Source of the DNA: Thalassobius sp050633445
Lineage (GTDB): Bacteria > Pseudomonadota > Alphaproteobacteria > Rhodobacterales > Rhodobacteraceae
Reading direction: 5' to 3'
Length of the DNA: 64,000 nt
Assembly (NCBI GenBank): GCA_050633445.1
Contig: JBOEGN010000033.1
Coordinates: 124,001 to 188,000, forward strand
In this document: piece after piece, positions 16,974 through 24,629 of the stretch
Numbering within the stretch: position 1 is the stretch's first letter
Layout: every line of letters begins with the position of its first letter
Position numbers and translations under genes: made by a program
Notes under the pieces: model-generated
Database searches by the model: none
The model's input: the letters and a program-made list of their open reading frames with translations, nothing else
What the model was told of the DNA's origin: nothing

Positions 16974-17672
16974 TTAACCCTCAAGTCGGCTCGCTGCGTC
17001 TATCAGTCCCTCTATGGTATCCAGCATTGCCGCTGCGTTTGGCTCTGCACAGACCCGCAGCCGGTCCGAGGGTATGTTTTTAATCTTTTCAGCGACAGCA
17101 GGGCTTAGCGCCGCGCCCCAGACATTCGGCCCTACGCCACCCTCTGAGGCAAAAAATTCTGCGGTCCGCGGCGAAAAAACAGGCACTATTGCAGGGGAAT
17201 TGCCCTGCAAAACCGCCTTGGCGGCATCAGACAAAGGTTGCGCGACCTGATCATAGGCGATGATTTCACGCGTCGGACAGCCCGCTTGGGTTAAGGTTTG
17301 CGCAATATCCCCACGGCTGTGCCTCCCCCGGATATGCAGCAGCGGGCCCGTCTGTGCATCGGCCAAAATCCGCCGGATCAACTTTTGCGCATCCCCTTGG
17401 GCATTGATCGGCTGCATTCCGGCGGCCTCGGCAGCCCGCGCGGTGGCATCACCAACGCAGTAGCAGCGCATCCCGGGCGCTCCAAAAGGCACCGCATTGG
17501 CCGAGGTCAGGATCAGCGCAACCGCCCCTTCGACGTCAACCGTATCCACCAGCGGACGGATGCGCATAACCGGAGAGATCACCACCTCGACCGCCCCGAC
17601 CCTGTCCCGCAATTGCGCGGCAAAACGTCGAGACGCATTTTCAGGCCGGGTCAGCAGGATCGTGGGGCGCAT
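16974..17672 (-). CDS. hemD: Uroporphyrinogen-III synthase
   Basis: HemD cyclises hydroxymethylbilane to uroporphyrinogen III in heme and related tetrapyrrole synthesis. The 232-residue protein starts LLTRPENASRRFAAQL and has the two-lobed, weakly conserved family pattern, with ALILTSANAV in lobe one, LHIRGRHSRGDIAQTL at the hinge and VPVFSPRTAEFF in lobe two. It begins the minus-strand cluster with Mic60 and hemY-like genes and is divergent from tsaD across 73 bp. Confidence 0.9.
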   Translation of the reverse strand: MRPTILLTRPENASRRFAAQLRDRVGAVEVVISPVMRIRPLVDTVDVEGAVALILTSANAVPFGAPGMRCYCVGDATARAAEAAGMQPINAQGDAQKLIRRILADAQTGPLLHIRGRHSRGDIAQTLTQAGCPTREIIAYDQVAQPLSDAAKAVLQGNSPAIVPVFSPRTAEFFASEGGVGPNVWGAALSPAVAEKIKNIPSDRLRVCAEPNAAAMLDTIEGLIDAASRLEG

Positions 17673-17745
17673 AAGAGGGACCGGGATTGTTTGAGATGCC
17701 CTATGGTGTTACCTGCCGACCAATCATGTTGCAACGGACAGGACC

Positions 17746-18840
17746 ATGACGCGCACCCTTACCATCCTTGGGCTCGAGAGCAGCTGTGACGATACCGCAG
17801 CGGCCGTAGTGCGCGTATCGGAGGGAGTGCCGCAGATTTTGGCCTCGGTTGTGCACGGCCAGACCCAGCTGCACGCGGCATATGGCGGAGTCGTTCCCGA
17901 AATCGCTGCCCGCGCTCATGCAGAAAAGTTGGATATTTGCGTCATGCAAGCGCTGGAGCAGGCTGAGCTGGGCCTGTCCGAGATCGACGCCATCGCTGTA
18001 ACCGCAGGACCGGGGCTAATTGGAGGCGTGATCTCAGGTGTGATGTGCGCCAAGGGATTAGCCGCGGGGACAGGAAAACCGCTGATCGGCGTGAACCATC
18101 TGGCAGGCCACGCGCTGACACCTCGCCTGACCGATCAGATTGAATTTCCCTATCTGATGCTGCTCGTCTCGGGCGGGCATTGCCAATTTCTGGTTGCCAG
18201 TGGCCCCGAGGACTTCACCCGTCTGGGCGGCACAATCGACGATGCTCCGGGCGAGGCGTTTGACAAGACCGCCCGCCTGCTGGGCTTGCCGCAACCGGGC
18301 GGTCCGTCGGTTGAACAACACGCCCAGAACGGTGACCCCAAACGGTTCCAGCTGCCCCGCCCTCTGCTGGATCGACCGGGCTGTGACATGTCTTTCTCGG
18401 GTTTGAAAACTGCACTGCTGCGCACGCGGGATCAGGTCATTGCCGAAAAGGGTGGGCTAACCCGTCAGGACCGCGCCGACCTCTGCGCCGGGTTTCAGGC
18501 TGCGGTCTGCGATGTTCTGGCCGAAAAAACCCGCCGGGCGCTGGTGGAATACATGGCCCTGAACCCCGCTGCGCCCACTTTGGCCGTTGCCGGAGGTGTC
18601 GCAGCGAACAAGGCCATTCGGGCCGCATTAGAGACTGTATGCGAGACGAATAACGTCGCCTTCACTGCCCCTCCGCTGGCATTGTGTACGGATAATGCGG
18701 CCATGATCGCCTATGCCGGCGCAGAGCGTTTCATGGCCGGTCAAACCGATGATATGACCCTTGTCGCCCGCCCACGTTGGCCGCTGGATCGCAAAAGCCC
18801 CACCTTGTTGGGCAGCGGGAAAAAGGGCGCAAAGGCTTGA
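17746..18840 (+). CDS. tsaD: tRNA N6-adenosine threonylcarbamoyltransferase
   Basis: TsaD transfers the threonylcarbamoyl group to adenosine 37 of tRNAs that read ANN codons, working with TsaB, TsaE and TsaC. The 364-residue protein shows the ASKHA fold signature ILGLESSCDDTAAAVV, metal-ligand histidines in HAEK and HLAGH, and later nucleotide-binding segments such as LLVSGGHCQFL, DDAPGEAFDK and VAGGVAANK. The partner gene tsaE is also in this window (35680-36138), but in a different operon. Confidence 0.96.
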   Translation: MTRTLTILGLESSCDDTAAAVVRVSEGVPQILASVVHGQTQLHAAYGGVVPEIAARAHAEKLDICVMQALEQAELGLSEIDAIAVTAGPGLIGGVISGVMCAKGLAAGTGKPLIGVNHLAGHALTPRLTDQIEFPYLMLLVSGGHCQFLVASGPEDFTRLGGTIDDAPGEAFDKTARLLGLPQPGGPSVEQHAQNGDPKRFQLPRPLLDRPGCDMSFSGLKTALLRTRDQVIAEKGGLTRQDRADLCAGFQAAVCDVLAEKTRRALVEYMALNPAAPTLAVAGGVAANKAIRAALETVCETNNVAFTAPPLALCTDNAAMIAYAGAERFMAGQTDDMTLVARPRWPLDRKSPTLLGSGKKGAKA

Positions 18841-18889
18841 CGCACCGACGACGCACCGCAACTGTACTGACAACCAAATTCGGAGACTG

Positions 18890-19165
18890 ATGATGCTCGT
18901 TTCACTCTTTGCGCATGACAAACCTGGTGCGCTGGATATTCGCAAATCAAACCGCGACGCTCACCTAGCTTATATTAAGGACACAGGTGTCGTTGCCCAG
19001 GCCGGACCGCTGCTGGATGCAGACGAACAGATGTGCGGATCGCTGGTGATTTTGGACGTCGCAGACATGGCCGCCGCCGAAGCCTGGGCCGCTGGCGACC
19101 CCTACGCCAAGGCCGGTCTTTTTGCCTCGGTCGAGCTGGTGCGCTGGAACAAGGTCATCGGCTGA
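18890..19165 (+). CDS. YciI family protein
   Basis: This small cytoplasmic protein of about 91 residues belongs to the YCII-related ferredoxin-like fold family. The pattern LVSLFAHDKPGALDIRKSNRDAHLAYI and the central histidine and aspartate are typical. Enzymatic roles are proven only for a few relatives. The start is an ATGATG pair preceded by GGAGA; a longer upstream frame lies in the end of tsaD. Its TGA stop overlaps the ATG of the next gene, so the two are translationally coupled. Confidence 0.88.
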   Translation: MMLVSLFAHDKPGALDIRKSNRDAHLAYIKDTGVVAQAGPLLDADEQMCGSLVILDVADMAAAEAWAAGDPYAKAGLFASVELVRWNKVIG

Positions 19166-19584
19166 TGCGGTACTGGCTGTTCAAATCTGAACCCTCGACC
19201 TGGGGCTGGGACAACCAGGTCGCCAAGGGCGACGCGGGCGAGGAATGGGACGGTGTTCGCAATTACCAGGCGCGCAACTTTATGCGGGACATGGCCGTGG
19301 GCGATCGCGGCTTTTTCTACCACTCGCAAAAGGAAAAATCCGTGGTGGGCATTGTCGAGGTTATCGCCGAAGCCCACCCCGACAGCACCACCGATGACGC
19401 GCGCTGGGAATGCGTGGACATCAAAGCCATCACCGGCGTGAAAACCCCGGTGACGCTGGACCAGATCAAGGCACATCCCGAGTTGCAAGAGATGATCCTG
19501 GTCCGCAACTCGCGCCTGTCGGTCCAACCCGTGACCGAGGTTGAGTGGAAAATCATCTGTTCAATGGCGGGCGTTGCACCCTAA
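19165..19584 (+). CDS. EVE domain-containing protein
   Basis: This 139-residue protein consists of one EVE domain, a PUA-like fold that in characterised cases recognises modified bases in nucleic acids. Visible hallmarks are YWLFKSEPSTWGWD at the N-terminus, GVRNYQARNFM, and GDRGFFYHSQ. The start is the ATG overlapping the yciI-like stop (TGATG). In many alphaproteobacteria the same YciI-EVE pair follows tsaD. Confidence 0.92.
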   Translation: MRYWLFKSEPSTWGWDNQVAKGDAGEEWDGVRNYQARNFMRDMAVGDRGFFYHSQKEKSVVGIVEVIAEAHPDSTTDDARWECVDIKAITGVKTPVTLDQIKAHPELQEMILVRNSRLSVQPVTEVEWKIICSMAGVAP

Positions 19585-19626
19585 GCTCTGCTCAGACGAA
19601 TCCCCTGGTTATTCAAGGAGCGGAGC

Positions 19627-20022
19627 ATGAGCTATCTGGGAATTCTGGTCGCTGCGATCGCAGCCTATGGGTTTGGCGCGATTTGGTACATGCTGCTGGC
19701 AAAGCACTGGGTCAAAGCGGCAGGCGTGGCAACCGATGACAACGGTCAGCCCGTCAACAAGGGCGATCCGATCCCCTATATCGTAGCCTTTGTCTGCTGC
19801 CTGCTGATGGCGGCGATGATGCGGTATGTCTTTGCGCAGATCGGCGTTCGAGGCATGGGGCAAGGCCTGATCGGCGGATTTGCTATTGGGCTGTTCTTTG
19901 CCGCTCCGTGGCTAACCACCTGCTATATGTTCGCAGGCCGTCCGAAAAAGCTGATCTTTATTGACGGTGGCTATGCCGTGGGCGGCAGCACCCTTGCCGG
20001 GCTGGTCTTGACGCTGCTTTAG
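19627..20022 (+). CDS. DUF1761 family membrane protein
   Basis: This 131-residue protein has four predicted membrane helices, with the DUF1761 N-terminal pattern AYGFGAIWYMLLAKHW. No function is established for the family. The ATG has GGAGCGG just upstream. The gene converges on glmM, and the two stop codons overlap by a few bases. Confidence 0.85.
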   Translation: MSYLGILVAAIAAYGFGAIWYMLLAKHWVKAAGVATDDNGQPVNKGDPIPYIVAFVCCLLMAAMMRYVFAQIGVRGMGQGLIGGFAIGLFFAAPWLTTCYMFAGRPKKLIFIDGGYAVGGSTLAGLVLTLL

Positions 20023-21359
20023 GCGACGGATTCCACCGCGTTGCAGATCGCACCGATGATGCGGTCCAGTTGAGCCTTATCTTCGGCCTCGCCCATCACG
20101 CGGATCAACGGTTCTGTGCCCGATTTGCGGATCAACAAGCGCCCGGATTTGCCCAGCTCTTTTTCGCCGTCTGCAATGGCCTGCTGGACACAATCAGCCT
20201 CGAGCGGTTGGCGCCCTTTGGCATAACGGACATTGCGCAAGATCTGCGGTACGGGCTGGAACACATTGGTCAGCTCGCTGGCTTTCTTACCAGTTTCGAC
20301 CAGCGCCTTAAGGAATTGCAGCGCAGCAATCAGGCCATCGCCGGTGGTGGCATAGTCGGTCATCACGATGTGGCCGGACTGCTCTCCGCCCAGATTAAAG
20401 CCGCCCGCGCGCATCCGTTCAACGACATACCGATCCCCAACCGCGGCACGTTCAAGGGCGATACCTTGATCGTTCAGATGCCGTTCCAGCCCCAGGTTCG
20501 ACATCACAGTGGCGACCAAGGCATTGCCCTGCAACAGACCCTCTTTGGCCCACATCGAGGCGATCAACCCCATGATCTGGTCCCCGTCTGCAACGGTGCC
20601 GGTTTCGTCCAAAATGATCACACGATCAGCGTCGCCATCCAGGCAGATGCCCAGATTGGCGCGGGTTTCCCGCACTTTGCGCGCTGCCGCCTCGGGCGCG
20701 GTCGAGCCACAATCTTCGTTGATATTGCGGCCATTGGGACTGACGCCGACGGTCACGACCTCGGCCCCCAATTCCCACAATACGTTGGGCGCTGCCTTGT
20801 AGGCGGCACCATTCGCGCAATCCAGCACCACGCGCAGACCATCCAGACGCAGCCCCCGTGGGAAGGTGGTTTTGGCATATTCCACGTAGCGACCCAGCGC
20901 ATCGTCCACACGTTTCGCCCGACCAATATTTTCGGGCGCGGCCAATGCGACACCCTCGTTCAGCAGGCGCTCAATCTCGGTTTCGGCATCATCGGACAGC
21001 TTAAAACCATCGGGGCCAAAGAACTTGATCCCGTTGTCATAAGCAGGGTTGTGACTGGCAGAAATCATTACGCCGACATCTGCCCGCATCGACCGAGTCA
21101 GATACCCGATCGCCGGTGTCGGCATCGGCCCCAGCAGGAACACGTTCATCCCAGTCGAGGTGAACCCAGCCGTCAGCGCGTTCTCCAGCATATAGCCCGA
21201 AAGCCGCGTGTCTTTGCCGATCACCACACGGTGATCTTGCTGATCGCGACGGAAATAGCGCCCCGCGGCGGCCCCCAATTGCATCGCCAATTCGGCTGTC
21301 ATCGGGTGAGTGTTGGTCAGTCCACGGACACCATCGGTGCCAAACAGGGAACGGGTCAT
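20019..21359 (-). CDS. glmM: Phosphoglucosamine mutase
   Basis: GlmM converts glucosamine-6-phosphate to glucosamine-1-phosphate on the way to UDP-GlcNAc for peptidoglycan and LPS. The 446-residue protein begins MTRSLFGTDGVRG; a longer open frame upstream to 21494 adds an atypical 45-residue extension and was not used. The phosphoserine loop ISASHNPAYDNGIKFFGPDG, the metal-binding DGDADR and the C-terminal phosphate-binding RKSGTEPLIRVMGE are all present. The folP gene that often precedes glmM is absent here. Confidence 0.96.
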   Translation of the reverse strand: MTRSLFGTDGVRGLTNTHPMTAELAMQLGAAAGRYFRRDQQDHRVVIGKDTRLSGYMLENALTAGFTSTGMNVFLLGPMPTPAIGYLTRSMRADVGVMISASHNPAYDNGIKFFGPDGFKLSDDAETEIERLLNEGVALAAPENIGRAKRVDDALGRYVEYAKTTFPRGLRLDGLRVVLDCANGAAYKAAPNVLWELGAEVVTVGVSPNGRNINEDCGSTAPEAAARKVRETRANLGICLDGDADRVIILDETGTVADGDQIMGLIASMWAKEGLLQGNALVATVMSNLGLERHLNDQGIALERAAVGDRYVVERMRAGGFNLGGEQSGHIVMTDYATTGDGLIAALQFLKALVETGKKASELTNVFQPVPQILRNVRYAKGRQPLEADCVQQAIADGEKELGKSGRLLIRKSGTEPLIRVMGEAEDKAQLDRIIGAICNAVESVA

Positions 21360-21607
21360 CGGGGAAACACCTGCATTTATTGCTTTCCGCCTGTCTAAGG
21401 CTCCCCGGTTCCCGTGTCCAGAACAGCTGCGATTTGGTGAATCCTTAAGCAATTTCTGCGCGGCTTTCTGCTTTGCAGCATTTTCCGGGTGCAAAAGCTT
21501 GAATGAATCAATAACTGTAACGAGGCTTTTACAATCAGCCTCCAGTTACGTGCTGCGGCGCGCGAACAGACACAGGTGCCAATTTGCAAAAGCGACCTCA
21601 GATTAAC

Positions 21608-23524
21608 ATGCTTTCAGTGACCGGCCACGCCTATGAAAAAAGTGTGCGCTCTCTGTACCGGTATTTGCTGAAGGCCCCGCGCGAGCACAAAGCGCTGCTG
21701 TTGCAGGTGGTTGAGCTGCTGGCCGTCACTTTTGCCTGCGCCGGAACAGCGTTGATTCTGCATCGTTTGATCCCAGAAACGGTTCCGACCTGGGCATTGT
21801 TGCTGTCCTGGCTGTCGGCTGCGGGCCTCTCTGGCGTTTTGACCATGTCCTTGGGGCTGAACCACACCCGTCTTATGGCATATCGCGGAGCCGAGTTGCT
21901 GCAATCCTCTTTGGTGGCGGTCTCAACTTCGGTGATGACATTGGCCCTGCCCCTGGGAGTCGGCCATCCTCTGCCAGCCGAGTTTGCGCTGGTTTTTGGC
22001 GTGCTTTACCTGACCAGCGCTGTAACCGCGCGGATCGTCCTGCGAGAGTTCGTAATCCGCGTTTACGAAAAAGGGCAGAACCGCCAGCGCGTGCTCATCT
22101 ATGGTGCGGGTCAGACCGGCCAACAGTTGGTTGATGCCCTGCGGACTGACAACACTCTGCTGCCCGTGTGTTTCGTGGATGACAACCCGACTTTGCAAAG
22201 CCGCAGCCTGCGCGGCCTACCCGTTTTTGCGCCTGAACGCATCGCCGATCTGGTCGAAAGCAAAGAGATTGACCGCGTTCTGATGGCCATGCCCTCGGCC
22301 AGCCGCCCGGTTCAGGCGCGAGTCGAAGAGAAACTTCGCCGCCTGGGTTGCGCTGTGCAGCGTGTCCCCAGTTTTTCCGAATTCGTATTGGGCAACCATG
22401 CCGCACCCTTGCGTCATGTGACTCTGCCTCAGCTTATGAACCGCAAAATGCTGGAAAACGAATTGCCCGAAGTGCGCAACGCATATCAGGGTAAGAGGGT
22501 GCTGGTAACCGGGGCCGGTGGCTCGATCGGATCCGAGATCTGTCGCCAGATGCTGACCTGCAAGCCCAAGGTTCTGGTGCTTCTGGATCACTCTGAACTG
22601 GCATTGTTCCAGATAGAGCGCGAGCTTTCCGAGCTGCCATTTGATGTCACCATCGTGCCTGTGCTCGGATCAATCTGCGAAGGCGACCTGATCCGTGATG
22701 TGCTGGACCGATACCGCGTTGATACGATCCTGCATGCGGCAGCCTATAAACATGTGCCGATGGTCGAATGCAATCTGGTCGAAGGTCTGCGCAACAACGT
22801 TCTGGGCACCAAGATTCTGGCCGACGCGGCGATGCAGGCTGGGGTGAAACAATTCACGCTGATCTCGTCTGACAAGGCCGTGCGTCCGACCAGCGTCATG
22901 GGGTCCTCAAAACGTTTGGCCGAAATGGTTATCCAAGACATGGCCAACCGCAGCACCAGCACTAAATTCGGCATGGTTCGGTTTGGCAACGTGTTGGGAT
23001 CCAGCGGGTCGGTTGTGCCGCTTTTCCGCGAACAGATCGCCCAAGGCGGCCCCGTGACGGTGACACACCCGGATGTTTCGCGGTTTTTCATGACCATCTC
23101 CGAGGCTGTTCGTCTGGTCCTGCTGGCGGGCACATTTGATGGCCACGGCGGAGTTCTGGTTCTGAAGATGGGCAAACCCATCCTGATCCGTGACGTCGCG
23201 CGCCAAATGATCGAAGGCGCCGGGATGACGGTAAAGGATTCGCAAAACCCCAATGGTGACATCGAAATCACCTTTACCGGCCTGCGCCCTGGCGAAAAGC
23301 TGCAAGAAGAGCTGCTTTTGCGTCAGGACATGATCACCACCCCGCATGAAAAAATCATGCGCTCGCCCGAGCGTGGCCTGTCGGAATTGGAAATGGCCTC
23401 GGCACTGCGCGACTTGCGAAATGCCATCCAAACCCGCAATTCAGACGCGGCGCTGGCGGTATTGGACCGCTGGATTGAAGGGCGCGGAATGATAGGCCCG
23501 CATCAGGCCGTTCCAGCAGAGTGA
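21608..23524 (+). CDS. Nucleoside-diphosphate sugar epimerase/dehydratase (WbpM/PglF/CapD-like)
   Basis: This inner-membrane enzyme of about 638 residues probably makes a 4-keto-6-deoxy UDP-sugar (4,6-dehydratase reaction) for surface polysaccharide or glycoconjugates. Four N-terminal transmembrane helices (about residues 30-145) are followed by a degenerate nucleotide-binding domain with VLIYGAGQTGQQL, then the active SDR domain with GAGGSIGSEICRQ. The catalytic part reads SSDKAVRPTSVMGSSKRLAE, where the usual tyrosine is replaced by methionine, as in the dehydratase subgroup. The start is the ATG at 21608; a TTG eight codons upstream is also possible. It is the nearest enzyme gene to the small-protein cassette that follows, so a link to surface assembly is conceivable. 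Confidence 0.88.
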   Translation: MLSVTGHAYEKSVRSLYRYLLKAPREHKALLLQVVELLAVTFACAGTALILHRLIPETVPTWALLLSWLSAAGLSGVLTMSLGLNHTRLMAYRGAELLQSSLVAVSTSVMTLALPLGVGHPLPAEFALVFGVLYLTSAVTARIVLREFVIRVYEKGQNRQRVLIYGAGQTGQQLVDALRTDNTLLPVCFVDDNPTLQSRSLRGLPVFAPERIADLVESKEIDRVLMAMPSASRPVQARVEEKLRRLGCAVQRVPSFSEFVLGNHAAPLRHVTLPQLMNRKMLENELPEVRNAYQGKRVLVTGAGGSIGSEICRQMLTCKPKVLVLLDHSELALFQIERELSELPFDVTIVPVLGSICEGDLIRDVLDRYRVDTILHAAAYKHVPMVECNLVEGLRNNVLGTKILADAAMQAGVKQFTLISSDKAVRPTSVMGSSKRLAEMVIQDMANRSTSTKFGMVRFGNVLGSSGSVVPLFREQIAQGGPVTVTHPDVSRFFMTISEAVRLVLLAGTFDGHGGVLVLKMGKPILIRDVARQMIEGAGMTVKDSQNPNGDIEITFTGLRPGEKLQEELLLRQDMITTPHEKIMRSPERGLSELEMASALRDLRNAIQTRNSDAALAVLDRWIEGRGMIGPHQAVPAE

Positions 23525-23609
23525 CCCAAGGGCACGCACTCAGATAAAATTGAGGGGTGCGAAATCCATTCAATTCTGCTAAATTTCCGCGAAACAATAC
23601 TAAAATATC

Positions 23610-23921
23610 ATGTCGAGCAGACCTGAACGCACACAAAAATCCTATTCGCGGCGCGAAGCGTTGGCGGCTGTCGGAAAATACTCTGCTGCTTTAAGCGGGG
23701 CTTCTGTTGTTGCCCTCTCTGCTGATGATGCCGCAGCCCAAGCGGCCTGTAGTCGCCCCAATCCTCCTTGGTGGTGCGACGGAGGTGGCGGCCCAGGTGG
23801 AGGCGGCGGACCCGGTGGCGGTGGGGGACGTGGCGGTGGACGTGGCGGAGGCCGTGGGGGCAGACGCAAGAGTGCGCTAGACGAATATGAACTCGAATTC
23901 GGTGAATCTAGTACCCAGTAG
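23610..23921 (+). CDS. Small secreted or precursor-like protein 1, Gly-rich, C-X8-C motif
   Basis: No family was recognised. The 103-residue product has three parts. Residues 1-45 form a leader with a twin-arginine-like motif SRREAL (13-18), the shared GKYSA block (22-26), a weakly hydrophobic stretch and an AQA end suitable for signal peptidase. Residues 47-56 form a C-X8-C unit containing NPPWW. Residues 58-87 are almost all glycine with interspersed P and R, followed by an acidic tail. It is nearly identical in its first half to the next gene, so the two arose by tandem duplication. It may be a Tat-exported small protein or a modified-peptide precursor; the PqqD-kinase gene downstream supports the second, without proof. 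The ribosome-binding site is weak. Confidence 0.75.
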   Translation: MSSRPERTQKSYSRREALAAVGKYSAALSGASVVALSADDAAAQAACSRPNPPWWCDGGGGPGGGGGPGGGGGRGGGRGGGRGGRRKSALDEYELEFGESSTQ

Positions 23922-23945
23922 ATTCACCAGTAACCGGAGGCAGGT

Positions 23946-24215
23946 ATGAGCGACGAAACAACAAGCGGGCAGGCTAAACCTTACACACGACGCCAAGCGC
24001 TTCGTGCTGTGGGCAAGTATTCTGCGGCTCTGGGCGGCGCGTCTGTGGTCGCTCTGTCTGCTGACGATGCGGCGGCGCAAGCAGCTTGCAGCAGCCCCAA
24101 TCCTCCTTGGTGGTGTGATCGCGGCGGCGGTGGTGGTCCCGGCGGCGGCGGTGGTGGTCCCGGCGGAGGCGGCGGCGGCGGTGGTGGCGGCGGTCGCGGT
24201 GGCGGCCGCGGATAA
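23946..24215 (+). CDS. Small secreted or precursor-like protein 2, Gly-rich, C-X8-C motif
   Basis: This 89-residue paralogue of the preceding protein has the motif TRRQAL at residues 14-19, GKYSAALGGASVVALSADD from residue 23, and AQA before the mature part. The C-X8-C unit (Cys48 to Cys57) again contains NPPWW. The rest is a glycine tract with a few P and R and no acidic tail. A strong GGAGG site precedes the ATG by 7 bp. It starts 24 bp after the stop of the previous copy. The near-identity of the leader and the divergence of the tails suggest selection to keep the leader recognised by a common partner. Confidence 0.78.
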   Translation: MSDETTSGQAKPYTRRQALRAVGKYSAALGGASVVALSADDAAAQAACSSPNPPWWCDRGGGGGPGGGGGGPGGGGGGGGGGGRGGGRG

Positions 24216-24285
24216 TTTCCCCTTAACACCGACTTGGCTTCACTGCATGTTAAGCCTAAAGGCTCCGTAATTCAGGAGAAGCTGT

Positions 24286-24588
24286 ATGGACAAGCAAGAG
24301 CAGCACACCGACGAAAAAACTGTCACGCGCCGTGACATCCTGAAATCTGTTGGCAAATACTCGGCAGCTGCGACCGGGGCGACTGTGGTTGCGCTCAGTG
24401 CAAATCAGGCGTTGGCGCAAGCATCCTCGAGCGACGAATGGGTCTGCACCGATCACTATCCGTGGTGGCTGTGCTGGTGGTTGGGTCTGTCGAAAGTGGG
24501 GCAGACTGACAGCTATGGCGGCTGGGACGGCTATAGCGAAACTGAGGCCGAGCCTGATTACCTCGGCAAATCAGACAAGCCATGGTAA
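24286..24588 (+). CDS. Small secreted or precursor-like protein 3, Trp-rich, C-X8-C motif
   Basis: This 100-residue third family member keeps the leader: TRRDILK at residues 14-20, VGKYSA at 22-27, a moderately hydrophobic stretch, then LAQA at 43-46. Its TRRDILK is the closest of the three to a classical Tat consensus. The downstream part has no glycine tract. Instead it has Cys54-X8-Cys63 spanning HYPWWL, then CWWLG, several Tyr/Gly/Asp residues and a C-terminal DKPW. An AGGAG site precedes the ATG. Only the leader, the cysteine spacing and PWW are shared with copies 1 and 2. Confidence 0.78.
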   Translation: MDKQEQHTDEKTVTRRDILKSVGKYSAAATGATVVALSANQALAQASSSDEWVCTDHYPWWLCWWLGLSKVGQTDSYGGWDGYSETEAEPDYLGKSDKPW

Positions 24589-24629
24589 ACAGCTCTGCCT
24601 GATACGAGTTCACACCTCATTATATTTTT

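Noticed and set aside
23780..24212. Glycine-codon repeats considered as a CRISPR-like or VNTR array
   Set aside because: There are no spacers or palindromic repeats; the repetition is in-frame GGN codons within two clear genes.
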